Source of the DNA: Sphaerimonospora cavernae
Lineage (GTDB): Bacteria; Actinomycetota; Actinomycetes; Streptosporangiales; Streptosporangiaceae
Assembly: GCF_042435035.1 (NCBI RefSeq)
Contig: NZ_JBHMQT010000003.1
Location: 310,001-374,000 of the forward strand
Direction: 5' to 3'
DNA: 64,000 bases
Both the position numbers and the translations under genes were made by a program. The notes under the pieces are model-generated. The model saw nothing but the letters and a program-made list of their open reading frames with translations. It did not search any database and was not told the origin of the DNA. Numbering within the stretch: position 1 is the stretch's first letter; each line of letters begins with the position of its first letter. Below, in pieces: positions 15,880 to 24,483 of this stretch.

Positions 15880-17352
15880 ATGGGCGTGCTGGCCATCGAC
15901 GCCGGCACGACCGGGGTCACCGCCCTTGTCGTGACCGGGGACGGGCGGATCGACGGCCGGGGGCATGAGGAGTTCGCCCAGCACTTCCCGCATCCCGGCT
16001 GGGTCGAGCACGTGCCCGAGGAGATCTGGCAGGCCACGCTCGCGGCCTGCCGTACCGCCCTGGATGCCGCGTCCACCCGGCCGTGCTGCGTGGGGATCGC
16101 CAACCAGCGGGAGACGGCGGTGCTGTGGGACCGCACCACGCTGGCCGCTCCGCGCCGCGCCGTCGTCTGGCAGGACCGGCGCACGACCGCCATCTGCGAA
16201 CGCATGCGCGAGCACGAGCCGCGCGTGTCGGAGCTCACCGGCCTCCGCCTCGATCCCTACTTCACCGGCACCAAGCTGACCTGGCTGGCGGAGAACGACC
16301 CACGCGCCTGGGACGGCACGGCGACAGGAGATGTGGCCGTCGGCACGGTCGACTCCTACCTGATCGCCCGGCTGACCGGCGGCACCCGGCACGTCACCGA
16401 TCCGTCCAACGCCGCCAGGACGCTGCTGTACGACATCGTGGCCGGCGACTGGTCTGCGGAGCTGTGCGACCTGTTCGGCGTGCCGCCGGCCGCGCTGCCG
16501 CGGATCGTGCCCAACTACGGCGAGATCGGACGGACCTCACCGGAGGCGTTCCTCGGGCTCGACCTGCCGATCACCGGCGTGGCCGGCGACCAGCAGGCGG
16601 CGCTGTTCGGCCAGACCTGTTTCTCCCCCGGCGACGTCAAGTGCACGTACGGCACAGGCTCGTTCATCCTGGTCAACACCGGCGGGCGGATCGTACGGTC
16701 GGACGCCGGGCTGCTGACCACCGTCGCCTGGCAGTCGCCGTCAGGGGAGATGACGTACGCCCTGGAGGGGTCGATCTTCGTCACCGGAGCCGCGATCCAG
16801 TGGCTGCGCGACGGACTGGGACTGATCGAGGCCGCCGGCGACTCGGAGTTCGCCGCGGCGAGCGTGCCCGACTCCGGCGGCGTCGTGTTCGTGCCGGCCC
16901 TGACCGGGCTCGGCGCGCCGTACTGGGATCCCGGCGCCCGCGGGACCATCCTCGGCATCACCCGCGGCACCCGCGCCGCCCACCTGGTGCGGGCCACCCT
17001 CGACGCGATCGCCTTCGAGGTGCGCGACATCGTCGAGGCCATCCGGGAGATGGGTGTCGAGACCGCGGTGCTGAAGGCCGACGGCGGCGCGAGCGCCAAC
17101 GACCTGCTCATGCGTCTGCAGGCCGACCAACTGGGCACGCCGGTCGAGCGGCCGGTCATCCAGGAGACGACGGCACTCGGCGCGGCGTTCCTGGCCGGGC
17201 TGGGCGCGGGCGTCTGGTCCTCCCCCGAGGAGTTGCGCGAGACCTGGCGGCTCGACCGCCGCTTCGAACCCGCTCCCGACGACGGCAGGGCCTACGCCCG
17301 GTGGAAGCGGGCGGTCGAGCGGACCCGCGGCTGGGCGGCGGAGGAACATTGA
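15880..17352 (+). CDS. glpK: Glycerol kinase
   Basis: Phosphorylates glycerol to sn-glycerol 3-phosphate. The 490-aa FGGY-family protein has IDAGTTGVTALV at the start, NQRETAVLW, PYFTGTKLTWLAEN, GTVDSYLIARLTGG, VAGDQQAALFGQ, CTYGTGSFILVNTG and the C-terminal FGGY signature region VLKADGGASANDLLMRLQAD. ATG 15880 is chosen because the fold begins there and a G-rich site precedes it; GTG 15802 just after the predicted promoter would add a poorly conserved 26-residue leader. The stop codon overlaps the MerR operator. A DasR-like site overlaps the promoter. Confidence 0.92.
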   Translation: MGVLAIDAGTTGVTALVVTGDGRIDGRGHEEFAQHFPHPGWVEHVPEEIWQATLAACRTALDAASTRPCCVGIANQRETAVLWDRTTLAAPRRAVVWQDRRTTAICERMREHEPRVSELTGLRLDPYFTGTKLTWLAENDPRAWDGTATGDVAVGTVDSYLIARLTGGTRHVTDPSNAARTLLYDIVAGDWSAELCDLFGVPPAALPRIVPNYGEIGRTSPEAFLGLDLPITGVAGDQQAALFGQTCFSPGDVKCTYGTGSFILVNTGGRIVRSDAGLLTTVAWQSPSGEMTYALEGSIFVTGAAIQWLRDGLGLIEAAGDSEFAAASVPDSGGVVFVPALTGLGAPYWDPGARGTILGITRGTRAAHLVRATLDAIAFEVRDIVEAIREMGVETAVLKADGGASANDLLMRLQADQLGTPVERPVIQETTALGAAFLAGLGAGVWSSPEELRETWRLDRRFEPAPDDGRAYARWKRAVERTRGWAAEEH

Positions 17353-17374
17353 CAGTGTCATGATGACAGTGTCA
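17350..17374. promoter_or_regulatory. Duplicated TGACAGTGTCA operator of merR
   Basis: Two identical 11-bp palindromes (TGACA-G-TGTCA) at 17350-17360 and 17364-17374, 14 bp apart. The first covers the glpK stop codon. TTGACA at 17349-17354 could be the -35 box. The position 11 bp before the merR start suggests autoregulation. Confidence 0.6.
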
Positions 17375-17384
17375 TCGTGGAGCC

Positions 17385-18080
17385 ATGGACGAGACGTGGA
17401 CGATCGGCGAGCTGGCGCGGCGGGCGGCGGCCCTGCTCGCCCCATCGCGGCCACCCGTCGATGGCACACGCGCCGACGGCATGGCCACCGGCGGTGGCGA
17501 CGGCGGTGTCAACGGCCGCGTCCGCGAGGTGCCCAACGAACGGCTCATCCGGTGGTACGCGACGATCGGGCTGCTCGACCCGCCACTCGCCCGCCGGGGC
17601 AGGGTCGCCATCTATGGGCGACGCCACCTGCTGCAACTCGTCGCGGTGAAACGCCGTCAGGCCGACGGCCTGTCCATCGCGGCCATCCAGGCGGAGCTCG
17701 CCGGGGCGACCGACGCCATGCTCCAGCGGATCGCCGGTCTCCCCGCCGATCCGCCGGTCGAGGCCGCGCCCGCCTCCCGTGACCGCTTCTGGGTCCGGGA
17801 CACCGCTGCCACCGCTGCCACCGCTGCCACCGCCGCCACCGCCGCGCACGCGATGGCGGCACCGGCGCCGGCACCTGAGACGGAACCGGCGGCCGGAGCC
17901 GGCTCACCGGACGGCGTCGTCTTCGGCGTACGGCTCACACCCGGGGTGACGGTGATGCTCGACGGGGCCGGCCGTACCCCCACCCCGGACGAGGCCGCCG
18001 CCATCCGCCTGGCGGCCGGTCCGCTGCTGGCCGCCCTCACCGAACTCGGTCTCACCCGCGAAGGGAAGAAATCGCCATGA
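17385..18080 (+). CDS. MerR-family transcriptional regulator
   Basis: DNA-binding regulator, 231 aa. The MerR wing-helix signature is recognisable (WTIGELARRAAALL then RLIRWYATIGLLDPP and GRVAIYGRRHLLQLVAVKRRQADGLSIAAIQAEL) but about 30 residues of Gly/Arg-rich sequence are inserted inside the helix-turn-helix. A low-complexity Ala-Thr tract (about 140-155) from ACC-GCT repeats links it to a small C-terminal domain. ATG 17385 follows GGAG. The stop overlaps the next gene's start (ATGA). It probably binds the paired palindromes upstream; inducer unknown. Confidence 0.85.
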   Translation: MDETWTIGELARRAAALLAPSRPPVDGTRADGMATGGGDGGVNGRVREVPNERLIRWYATIGLLDPPLARRGRVAIYGRRHLLQLVAVKRRQADGLSIAAIQAELAGATDAMLQRIAGLPADPPVEAAPASRDRFWVRDTAATAATAATAATAAHAMAAPAPAPETEPAAGAGSPDGVVFGVRLTPGVTVMLDGAGRTPTPDEAAAIRLAAGPLLAALTELGLTREGKKSP

Positions 18081-20530
18081 CCGTTCCCATCACGCATCTT
18101 CGGCCGGAGGAGTGCCGTCCGGCGCAGGACGCCGGGCTCGGGGCCCTGGAGACCGAACGCGGCAACCTGCCGCTCGAAAGCGTCGACGTCACGGCCCGCG
18201 TGACCGGGCTGGTCGCCGGGGTCGAGGTGACGCAGACGTTCCGCAACCCGTTCGACGTCTCGCTCGAGGCGACGTACGTCTTCCCGCTGCCGCCGAGGGC
18301 GGCGGTCACCGCGTTCCGCATGGAGGCCGACGACCGGGTGATCGAGGGCCTGCTCAAGGAGCGCGCGCAGGCGCGGGCCGACTACGACCGCGCCCTCGCC
18401 GAGGGCAGGCGTGCCGCGATCGCCGAGGAGGACCGGCCCGACGTCTTCACCATCCGCGTCGGCAACCTCTCGCCCGCGGAGCGGGTCACCGTACGGCTCA
18501 CGCTGAGCCAGCCGCTGCCGTACGAAGACGGCGCCGCCGAGTTCCGCTTCCCGCTGGTCGTGGCCCCGCGCTACGTTCCCGGGGTCCCGCTGGACGGGCC
18601 ACCTGCCGGTTCCGGCGTGATCCCGGACACCGACGCGGCGCCCGACGCGTCCCGGATCTCCCCGCCGGTGCTGCTCCCCGGGTTCCCCAATCCGGTACGG
18701 CTGTCGCTCACGGCGACGGTGGATCCTGCCGGGCTGGGCCTGCGGGAGATCCGCTCCAGCCTGCACGAGGTCGTCCGTGAGGGCGACACGATCAGCCTTC
18801 GGCCCGGCGAGCGGCTGGACCGCGACTTCATCCTGCGCCTGGCGTTCGACGCATCCACCTCACTCGCCCTGGTGCCCGACGACGCCGACGACGGCGACGA
18901 TGACGGGGAGGGCACGTTCACGCTGACCGTGGTGCCGCCGGCGGACGCCTCGGCCGCGGGCATGCCTCGCGACGTGGTACTGCTCCTCGACCGGTCGGGC
19001 AGCATGATGGGCTGGAAGATGGTGGCGGCCCGGCGGGCGGCGGCCAGGATCGTCGACACGCTGACCATGCGGGACCGCTTCGCCGTGCTGGCGTTCGACA
19101 GCGTGGTCGAGCGTGCCTTTCCCGGCGGGCTGGTGGACGGCTCCGACCGCAACCGGTACCGCGCGGTGGAGCATCTGGCCCGGCTGGAGGCGCGTGGCGG
19201 CACCGAGATGCTCTCGCCCATCGAGGAGGCGCTCGGCCTGCTCAGCGCCGCTGCCGGTGAGCGGGCCGGTGAGCGGGATCGCGTGCTCGTCCTGGTGACC
19301 GACGGCCAGGTGGGCAACGAGGACCAGATCCTGGAGCGAGCTGTGGGGAGGCTCGGCGGGGTCCGCGTGCACACCGTCGGCATCGACCGGGCGGTGAACG
19401 CCGGTTTCCTCGGCAGGCTCGCCCTGCTCGGCACCGGCCGCTGCGAACTGGTCGAGTCGGAGGACCGGCTCGACGAGGCGATGGAGCACATCCACCGCAG
19501 GATCGGCGCGCCACTGGTCACGGACATCGCGGTGCGTCCCGAACCGCCGAACCCTGGGGGATTCGACCTCGTCCCGGGCACCGTCACGGACATCTGCTCG
19601 CTCTTTCCCGGCGTGCCCCTCACCGTCTCCGGCCGCTATCGGGGACGGCCGTCCGGGACGATGACCGTACGGGGCCTCACGGCGGACGGCGAGCCGTGGG
19701 AGCGGCGGGTGACCGGTCACCATGCCGACAGCCCGGCGGCACGGGCGGTGTGGGCCCGGGCGCACCTGCGGGAACTGGAGGACCGGTACGCCGCCGGCGA
19801 TCACTCACTGGAGGATCGGATCGTGACGACGTCACTGCGGTTCGGCGTGCTGTGCCGCTTCACCGCGTTCGTCGCGGTCGACTCGCGGGTGACCGCCGAC
19901 GGCCGCCCGGAGCACCACGTGATCCAGCCGGTGGAGCCACCGTCCGGCTGGGAGATGCCCATGGGCGCGCCGATGGCGCTGGGAGCGGTCAGGTTGATGG
20001 CTGCCAGCACTCCCATGACGGCCCCGATGACAGGCCCGATGTCAGGCCCGATGTCAGGCCCAATGTCAGGCCCAATGGACGCCGAGGCCGCGATCGCCTT
20101 CGCTCCGCCGCCTCCCGCCGGCTCCGTCCGCCGGCCCAGTCGTGGGTCCTCGGTAGCCCCTGGGCACGAGGCCCCACACTCGCCCGAAACCGAACTCGAC
20201 ACCGAACTCGACACCGATCTCGACGTCGTTCTCGTCACCAATCTCGACGCCGTCCGGCCGCTGCTGGCCGAGGAACTGGCCCGGCTCCGCGCGGTGGAGA
20301 CGACGCTGCCCGAGCGGGAGTTCCGGCGCTACCTGGCCGATCTGGGCAGCCGCCTGCGGGTGATCGCCCACATGGCCGGCGCCCACGCCGAGCTGTCCGC
20401 CCTCGCCGAGGATCTCGAGAGGGCGGAGCGGCCCGGCACCCGGCCGGACGACCTGCTGCGGCGGGTGATCGACATGCTGACCGCGCTCACGAGCGCCTCC
20501 GGTTCCCGGGCCTTCTGGAAGCGTTCCTGA
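18077..20530 (+). CDS. VIT and von Willebrand factor A domain protein
   Basis: Large protein (817 aa) with an N-terminal VIT domain (about 1-160: ETERGNLPLESVDVTARV, TQTFRNPF, FPLPPRAAVTAF) and a VWA domain (about 290-460) with an intact MIDAS, DVVLLLDRSGSM. There is no signal peptide, so it appears cytoplasmic, unlike inter-alpha-trypsin inhibitor heavy chains with the same architecture. The C-terminal third contains MTGPMSGPMSGP repeats (DNA repeats near 20020-20075) and ETELDTELDTDLD repeats, then a helical tail. It is translationally coupled to merR. Function is unknown; a metal-dependent protein scaffold is a guess. Confidence 0.85.
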   Translation: MTVPITHLRPEECRPAQDAGLGALETERGNLPLESVDVTARVTGLVAGVEVTQTFRNPFDVSLEATYVFPLPPRAAVTAFRMEADDRVIEGLLKERAQARADYDRALAEGRRAAIAEEDRPDVFTIRVGNLSPAERVTVRLTLSQPLPYEDGAAEFRFPLVVAPRYVPGVPLDGPPAGSGVIPDTDAAPDASRISPPVLLPGFPNPVRLSLTATVDPAGLGLREIRSSLHEVVREGDTISLRPGERLDRDFILRLAFDASTSLALVPDDADDGDDDGEGTFTLTVVPPADASAAGMPRDVVLLLDRSGSMMGWKMVAARRAAARIVDTLTMRDRFAVLAFDSVVERAFPGGLVDGSDRNRYRAVEHLARLEARGGTEMLSPIEEALGLLSAAAGERAGERDRVLVLVTDGQVGNEDQILERAVGRLGGVRVHTVGIDRAVNAGFLGRLALLGTGRCELVESEDRLDEAMEHIHRRIGAPLVTDIAVRPEPPNPGGFDLVPGTVTDICSLFPGVPLTVSGRYRGRPSGTMTVRGLTADGEPWERRVTGHHADSPAARAVWARAHLRELEDRYAAGDHSLEDRIVTTSLRFGVLCRFTAFVAVDSRVTADGRPEHHVIQPVEPPSGWEMPMGAPMALGAVRLMAASTPMTAPMTGPMSGPMSGPMSGPMDAEAAIAFAPPPPAGSVRRPSRGSSVAPGHEAPHSPETELDTELDTDLDVVLVTNLDAVRPLLAEELARLRAVETTLPEREFRRYLADLGSRLRVIAHMAGAHAELSALAEDLERAERPGTRPDDLLRRVIDMLTALTSASGSRAFWKRS

Positions 20531-20571
20531 CGCGACTCACTCCTCGCAACTGCCGTGTCCGTGTAGGTCGA

Positions 20572-23151
20572 TCATGCGCGCCGGTGTTTCCTATTGTGGG
20601 AGGGGCCGATGTAGGTGAAGGCCCAGCGGTCGGGGCCGATCTGGCGGCGTATGTAGCGGTCGGGGTGCCGGTAGCGGTCCCGGTTGTGATGTTGGCAGGT
20701 GGGGCCGAGTTTGGCGAGGTCGGTGCGGCCGCCGTCGCTCCAGTTGTCCACATGATCGACCTGGCACATGCTCGCCGGGAGGGGACAGCCGTCCACCATG
20801 CAGGTGGCGTAACGAGCCAGGACGGCGCGACGCTGGGCGGGGGTGGCCAGCCGGACTTTGCGGCCCATGTCCAGGACCTGCCCTTGGGCGTTCATGATCA
20901 GGCGGATGAGAGAGGATGTGCGGGCCAGGCGGTGGACGTCGGTGATCGGCAGCAGGTGCCCGGTGGACAGCAGCAGCCCGGGCAGGGTCCGCAGCACGAC
21001 CTGCCATGGCCAGTCCCCGACCTCGAAGGGCGTGCCCCCGCGGTCCATGCGTTCGCGGTTCATGCGTTCGCGGTCCGTGGGTCCGGGATCATAGGCTCGA
21101 TCGGTCCCGTCCATGTCGTCGCCTCCATCGGAGACGTCTGGGCTGCCGATCATGTCGGCGCTGCCGCTCCCGCCGCGAGCGCCCCTCCTGGGATCGTCTC
21201 TGCCGGGTCTGTCCCTGTCAGGTGTGTCCCTGCGGTGATCACATCCGACGGGGGCGTCCCTGCTGGGATCGTCCAGTCCGTGATCGCCGGGAGCGCCTAT
21301 GGCCGGATCGGTCTGCGTCGGGGGGCTCTGCTCGTCAGGGTCTCCTCGACCGACGGTGGCAGGGCCGGTGATGGGATTCGCCCGGGTCGGGCCGACACCG
21401 GTGGTGCCTGCGGCGTCGCCGCCGTCACCGGCCTGGGTGCCGATCCCCGTGCCGCTGCCGCTCCCCGACTCGTCGCCATTCCCGGTCCCGGTGCCGGTCC
21501 CGGTGCCGGTCCCAGTGCCGGTCCCAGTGCCGGTATCCCCTGCTATCAGGCCGTCGGGCGCGAAGCCTCCCGGCACGAGATCTCCGGTGTCACGCTCCCG
21601 GCAGGCGAGGCCCTCAGGTGCGAGATCACGAGTTCCGTTGTCTTCAGAGCCGCTGCCTTCAGAGCCGCTGTCTTCGGTCCTGTTGTCGTCAGATCTGCGG
21701 CTGTCGCGTTGGCCGTCGACGCCGCTGTCGCCGAGTGGGGCATTATCGGCGGCGGGGGCACCGAGGTCACCGGACACTTGATCAGCAGGCATGCGATCAT
21801 CAGCTACGCGGTCTACGGATGCGGGATCCTCAGTTGTGGTGCTGTCGGCTGTGGTGGCGCCGTCGGGCAGGAGATCGCCGACTACGTGGTGCATCACCGT
21901 GTCGTCTGTGGGCGCGTGATCGCCGGGGGTGGGATCGCCGGAGACGGGGTCGTCGGGCAGGGACTCGGCGTTGACAACCACCAGCAACTCGGCGGTGATC
22001 TGCTGCTCCAGCAGCGCGATCAACGCGTCGGCGTTACGCACCCGAAGCGGCCGATCATCACCCTTGGCCCTGGGCTTGGCATAGGCGTCCAGTAGCGCCC
22101 GCAGCCGGGCGGCGGCCTCCCGCGGCAGACGGAACTCCCCCTCCACCCCACCCGTACCGGTCTCCCGCAACAGCAGAAACCGCGCGTCGTAGTCGGCGTT
22201 CGCGTCCTTGATCTCCCCATCGGGATCCAACACCGCCCGCAGATACCGCCCCGCCTTGGCGATCTCCTCCGACCCGGCCGAATCGGCCAACTCCAGCAGA
22301 ATCCGCTCGGCCTTGACCGCGTCCTCGTCGCTCAACCCCGCGGTGACCGCGCAGATCGCCGACACTGCCCCCTCCGTCAAGCCCCCCGCGGCATAGCGCC
22401 GCCGGACCTCCGGCAACCGGTCCAGCTCGCCGCCGAGGGCCACGATCCGGTTCGCCGCCCGGCGACTCATCCCACACACCGACCGCAGCCAGGTCCTGGT
22501 GGAGACATGCCCATGCTCACGAGCGGCTCCAGCGGCATGCACCCGCGCGACCCGGGCCGCGACCGCCGCCTCCAACCGATCCCGCGCGAACGCCAACTCC
22601 TCCATCTGAGCCAGACACTGCTGCGGCGAGTCCGGCACCGCAATCAACGCCAACGCCAACGCACTTTCCCGGACCTGACTCACCAACGGCCACGACGCCC
22701 CCGCACCACCGTCCCCATCCTGCTGACCATCCTGGGCCTGGGCGCCATCTGCGGGCTGGGCGGCTTCATCATCGGCGCGCCCGGCCCCGTGGTCAGTCCC
22801 GAGGCCGGCAGCGGAACCATCCACGGTGCCGTCGACCATGCCGGCGTCGCGCTCACCCGGACACACACCGTTCAAGGTCACACCGTTCGTGAATGCCGCG
22901 TCTGAAAGTGCGGCGTTCGGCGGTACGGCGTCCGGGGACATAACAGGGACGGCGGCAAGCCAGTCGGGCCAATCGGCCCACGATGCAGCGTCCGCCGAAC
23001 CGCTACTCGCAGCACGCGCCTGCGCCTCGGCTTCCACAGCCACCCACCACTGCGGCCCCAGTAAGGGTTCGGCATGGGAACGTGGCACATCCGGGCCGAA
23101 CGGTTCCTCGTCGAATCCTTCCCTGGGTTTCGTCTCCCACGCCGCCGGCAT
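20572..23151 (-). CDS. DUF222 / HNH endonuclease-motif protein with expanded linker
   Basis: Member of the actinobacterial DUF222-HNH (mycobacterial 13E12 repeat) family. The 859-aa protein has an acidic N-terminal extension, DUF222 (about 150-370: LAQMEELAFARDRLEAAVAAR, STRTWLRSVCGMSRRAANRIV), an acidic and repeat-rich linker of about 300 residues with a (GT)n tract from 12-bp DNA repeats, and a C-terminal HNH module (CMVDGCPLPASMCQVDHVDNWSDGG, then CQHHNRDRYRHP). Typical members are 400-500 aa, so the linker is greatly expanded. GGAGGGG precedes ATG 23151. Biochemical role is unknown; mycobacterial relatives are DNA-damage induced. Confidence 0.88.
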   Translation of the reverse strand: MPAAWETKPREGFDEEPFGPDVPRSHAEPLLGPQWWVAVEAEAQARAASSGSADAASWADWPDWLAAVPVMSPDAVPPNAALSDAAFTNGVTLNGVCPGERDAGMVDGTVDGSAAGLGTDHGAGRADDEAAQPADGAQAQDGQQDGDGGAGASWPLVSQVRESALALALIAVPDSPQQCLAQMEELAFARDRLEAAVAARVARVHAAGAAREHGHVSTRTWLRSVCGMSRRAANRIVALGGELDRLPEVRRRYAAGGLTEGAVSAICAVTAGLSDEDAVKAERILLELADSAGSEEIAKAGRYLRAVLDPDGEIKDANADYDARFLLLRETGTGGVEGEFRLPREAAARLRALLDAYAKPRAKGDDRPLRVRNADALIALLEQQITAELLVVVNAESLPDDPVSGDPTPGDHAPTDDTVMHHVVGDLLPDGATTADSTTTEDPASVDRVADDRMPADQVSGDLGAPAADNAPLGDSGVDGQRDSRRSDDNRTEDSGSEGSGSEDNGTRDLAPEGLACRERDTGDLVPGGFAPDGLIAGDTGTGTGTGTGTGTGTGTGNGDESGSGSGTGIGTQAGDGGDAAGTTGVGPTRANPITGPATVGRGDPDEQSPPTQTDPAIGAPGDHGLDDPSRDAPVGCDHRRDTPDRDRPGRDDPRRGARGGSGSADMIGSPDVSDGGDDMDGTDRAYDPGPTDRERMNRERMDRGGTPFEVGDWPWQVVLRTLPGLLLSTGHLLPITDVHRLARTSSLIRLIMNAQGQVLDMGRKVRLATPAQRRAVLARYATCMVDGCPLPASMCQVDHVDNWSDGGRTDLAKLGPTCQHHNRDRYRHPDRYIRRQIGPDRWAFTYIGPSHNRKHRRA
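21480..21540. repeat. 12-bp minisatellite in the HNH gene linker
   Basis: Near-identical units of CCGGTGCCGGTC / CCAGTGCCGGTC in tandem encode the Gly-Thr repeat of the DUF222-HNH linker. Further imperfect repeats flank it (for example CTTCAGAGCCGCTG units near 21640-21675). Confidence 0.8.
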
Positions 23152-23166
23152 CGGCCCCTCCCCTCT

Positions 23167-23194
23167 GCCATATTGTTTCGAACATCTGTCGCAA
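23167..23194 (-). promoter_or_regulatory. Promoter of the HNH gene with LexA-like half site
   Basis: On the minus strand, TTGCGA (23194-23189), a 16-bp spacer and TATGGC (23172-23167) form a promoter. The spacer contains GTTCGA, one perfect half of the actinobacterial SOS box TCGAAC-N4-GTTCGA; the other half is poorly matched. LexA control is therefore possible but weak on sequence. Confidence 0.4.
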
Positions 23195-23555
23195 TTCTTT
23201 CACAGGAAACTCGAAAATGACAACAGTCCCGCCCAAGAAATTCAAAGAAATTACGAGAAGTAAATTGGTATTTGTGCACTATCTACGTGATGTCACATGA
23301 ACAGCATTCACCCCACTTTGGGCGTAGACGCGCGGCTGTGGCCGCATGCGGAGGCTGTCCCTGACGAGACTCACCGCCTGTGCGGCAGGACATGGACGTC
23401 AGCGGGGATGCTGTGGTCGTCCGCCGGGTTCGGGTAGGCGCATGACGTCGGACGGCGGAGTGGGGACGGGACGCCGCGGCTCCCGTACTCCTCCGGTGTC
23501 GGGCCGGTCGTCCCGCCCTCCGGCGGGAACGGGCAACCGGCGGCGTAGCACTCGC
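23195..23555. other. Non-coding, locally AT-rich intergenic segment
   Basis: About 360 bp between the divergent HNH gene and mmuM. The stretch 23200-23300 is markedly AT-richer than its surroundings. The part 23340-23555 returns to high GC and has only short frames without homology or ribosome sites. Nothing further can be identified. Confidence 0.4.
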
Positions 23556-23583
23556 TTGACGAGCCCTTTAATACCCATATATC
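23556..23583 (+). promoter_or_regulatory. mmuM promoter
   Basis: TTGACG at 23556-23561, a 16-bp spacer and TATATC at 23578-23583 place the transcription start about 15 bases ahead of GTG 23605. A second, overlapping possibility is TAGGGT (23593-23598), which would give a leaderless GTG. Confidence 0.5.
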
Positions 23584-23604
23584 TCGAACGCATAGGGTTG
23601 CGGG

Positions 23605-24483
23605 GTGAGTTCCATCGTCCCGGGCAGTCCTGTTGTGCTGGATGGGGGCCTGGCCACCCGGCTGGAGGCGCTCGGCTGCGACCTCGATGACGAACTGTGG
23701 TCGGCGAAACTACTGGTCGAAGAGCCCGATGTGATCCGCCGGGCGCACCTCGACTATTTCCGGGCGGGTGCGGACGTGGCGACCACGGCGAGCTACCAGG
23801 CGAGCATCCCCGGCTTCGTCCGGCGTGGCCTCACTCCGCGCGAGGCACGCGACCTGATCCGCCTGTCGGTCACGCTCGCCGTCCAGGCCAGGGACAAGCA
23901 CGGTGCCGGGTTGGTGGCCGCGAGCGTGGGACCGTACGGCGCGTTCCTCGCCGATGGCGCCGAGTACACCGGCGACTACGACCTCGACGAGGACGGCCTG
24001 GCCGAGTGGCATCGTGAGCGCTTCGAGATCCTCGCCACGGCCGGGGCCGACCTGCTCGCCTGCGAGACGATCCCGTCGCTCACCGAGGCGCGGGCGCTCG
24101 CGCGCCTGCTGTGCGAGACGCCCGGGGTGCGGGCGTGGGTGAGCTTCTCCTGCCGGGACGGGCGGCACATCAGCGACGGGACGCCGTTCACCGAGTGCGC
24201 CGCCGTCTTCGCCGGCCTGCCGCAGGTCGTCGCCGTGGGCGTGAACTGCACGACACCCCGCTTCATCCCCGACCTGATCGCCGAGGGCGCGACGATCGTC
24301 TACCCCAACTCCGGCGAAACCTGGGACGCGGCGCGGCGCCGCTGGCTCGGCCTCACCGATCCGGTCGAGTACGGCGAGGCCGCGGCGGGGTGGCATGCGC
24401 TCGGCGCCACCCACGTCGGCGGCTGCTGCCGTACCACCCCCGAGCACATCCGCCGCATCCGCGAACGCCTCCGGAGCCGCTAG
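23605..24483 (+). CDS. mmuM: Homocysteine S-methyltransferase
   Basis: Methylates homocysteine using S-methylmethionine or SAM as donor. The 292-aa barrel begins VVLDGGLATRLEALG and has the zinc cysteines in VGVNCTTP and HVGGCCRTTP, with YPNSGETWD between, all diagnostic of the MmuM/YagD family. GTG 23605 is the only reasonable start. It converges with the MFS gene; both stop codons share the tetranucleotide CTAG at 24480-24483. No partner permease (mmuP) is present. Confidence 0.93.
   Translation: MSSIVPGSPVVLDGGLATRLEALGCDLDDELWSAKLLVEEPDVIRRAHLDYFRAGADVATTASYQASIPGFVRRGLTPREARDLIRLSVTLAVQARDKHGAGLVAASVGPYGAFLADGAEYTGDYDLDEDGLAEWHRERFEILATAGADLLACETIPSLTEARALARLLCETPGVRAWVSFSCRDGRHISDGTPFTECAAVFAGLPQVVAVGVNCTTPRFIPDLIAEGATIVYPNSGETWDAARRRWLGLTDPVEYGEAAAGWHALGATHVGGCCRTTPEHIRRIRERLRSR

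Noticed and set aside
19696..22095. A long plus-strand frame spanning the VIT-VWA end and the HNH gene
   Set aside because: Overlaps two real genes in the wrong frame or strand; its repeats come from the minisatellites.
20572..23151. Group I/II intron-like or homing element around the HNH gene
   Set aside because: The HNH motif is part of a continuous DUF222 protein and no intron structure or target-gene interruption is visible.
23399..23593. Small minus-strand gene of 64 codons ahead of mmuM
   Set aside because: No ribosome site, low-complexity translation and overlap with the mmuM promoter.
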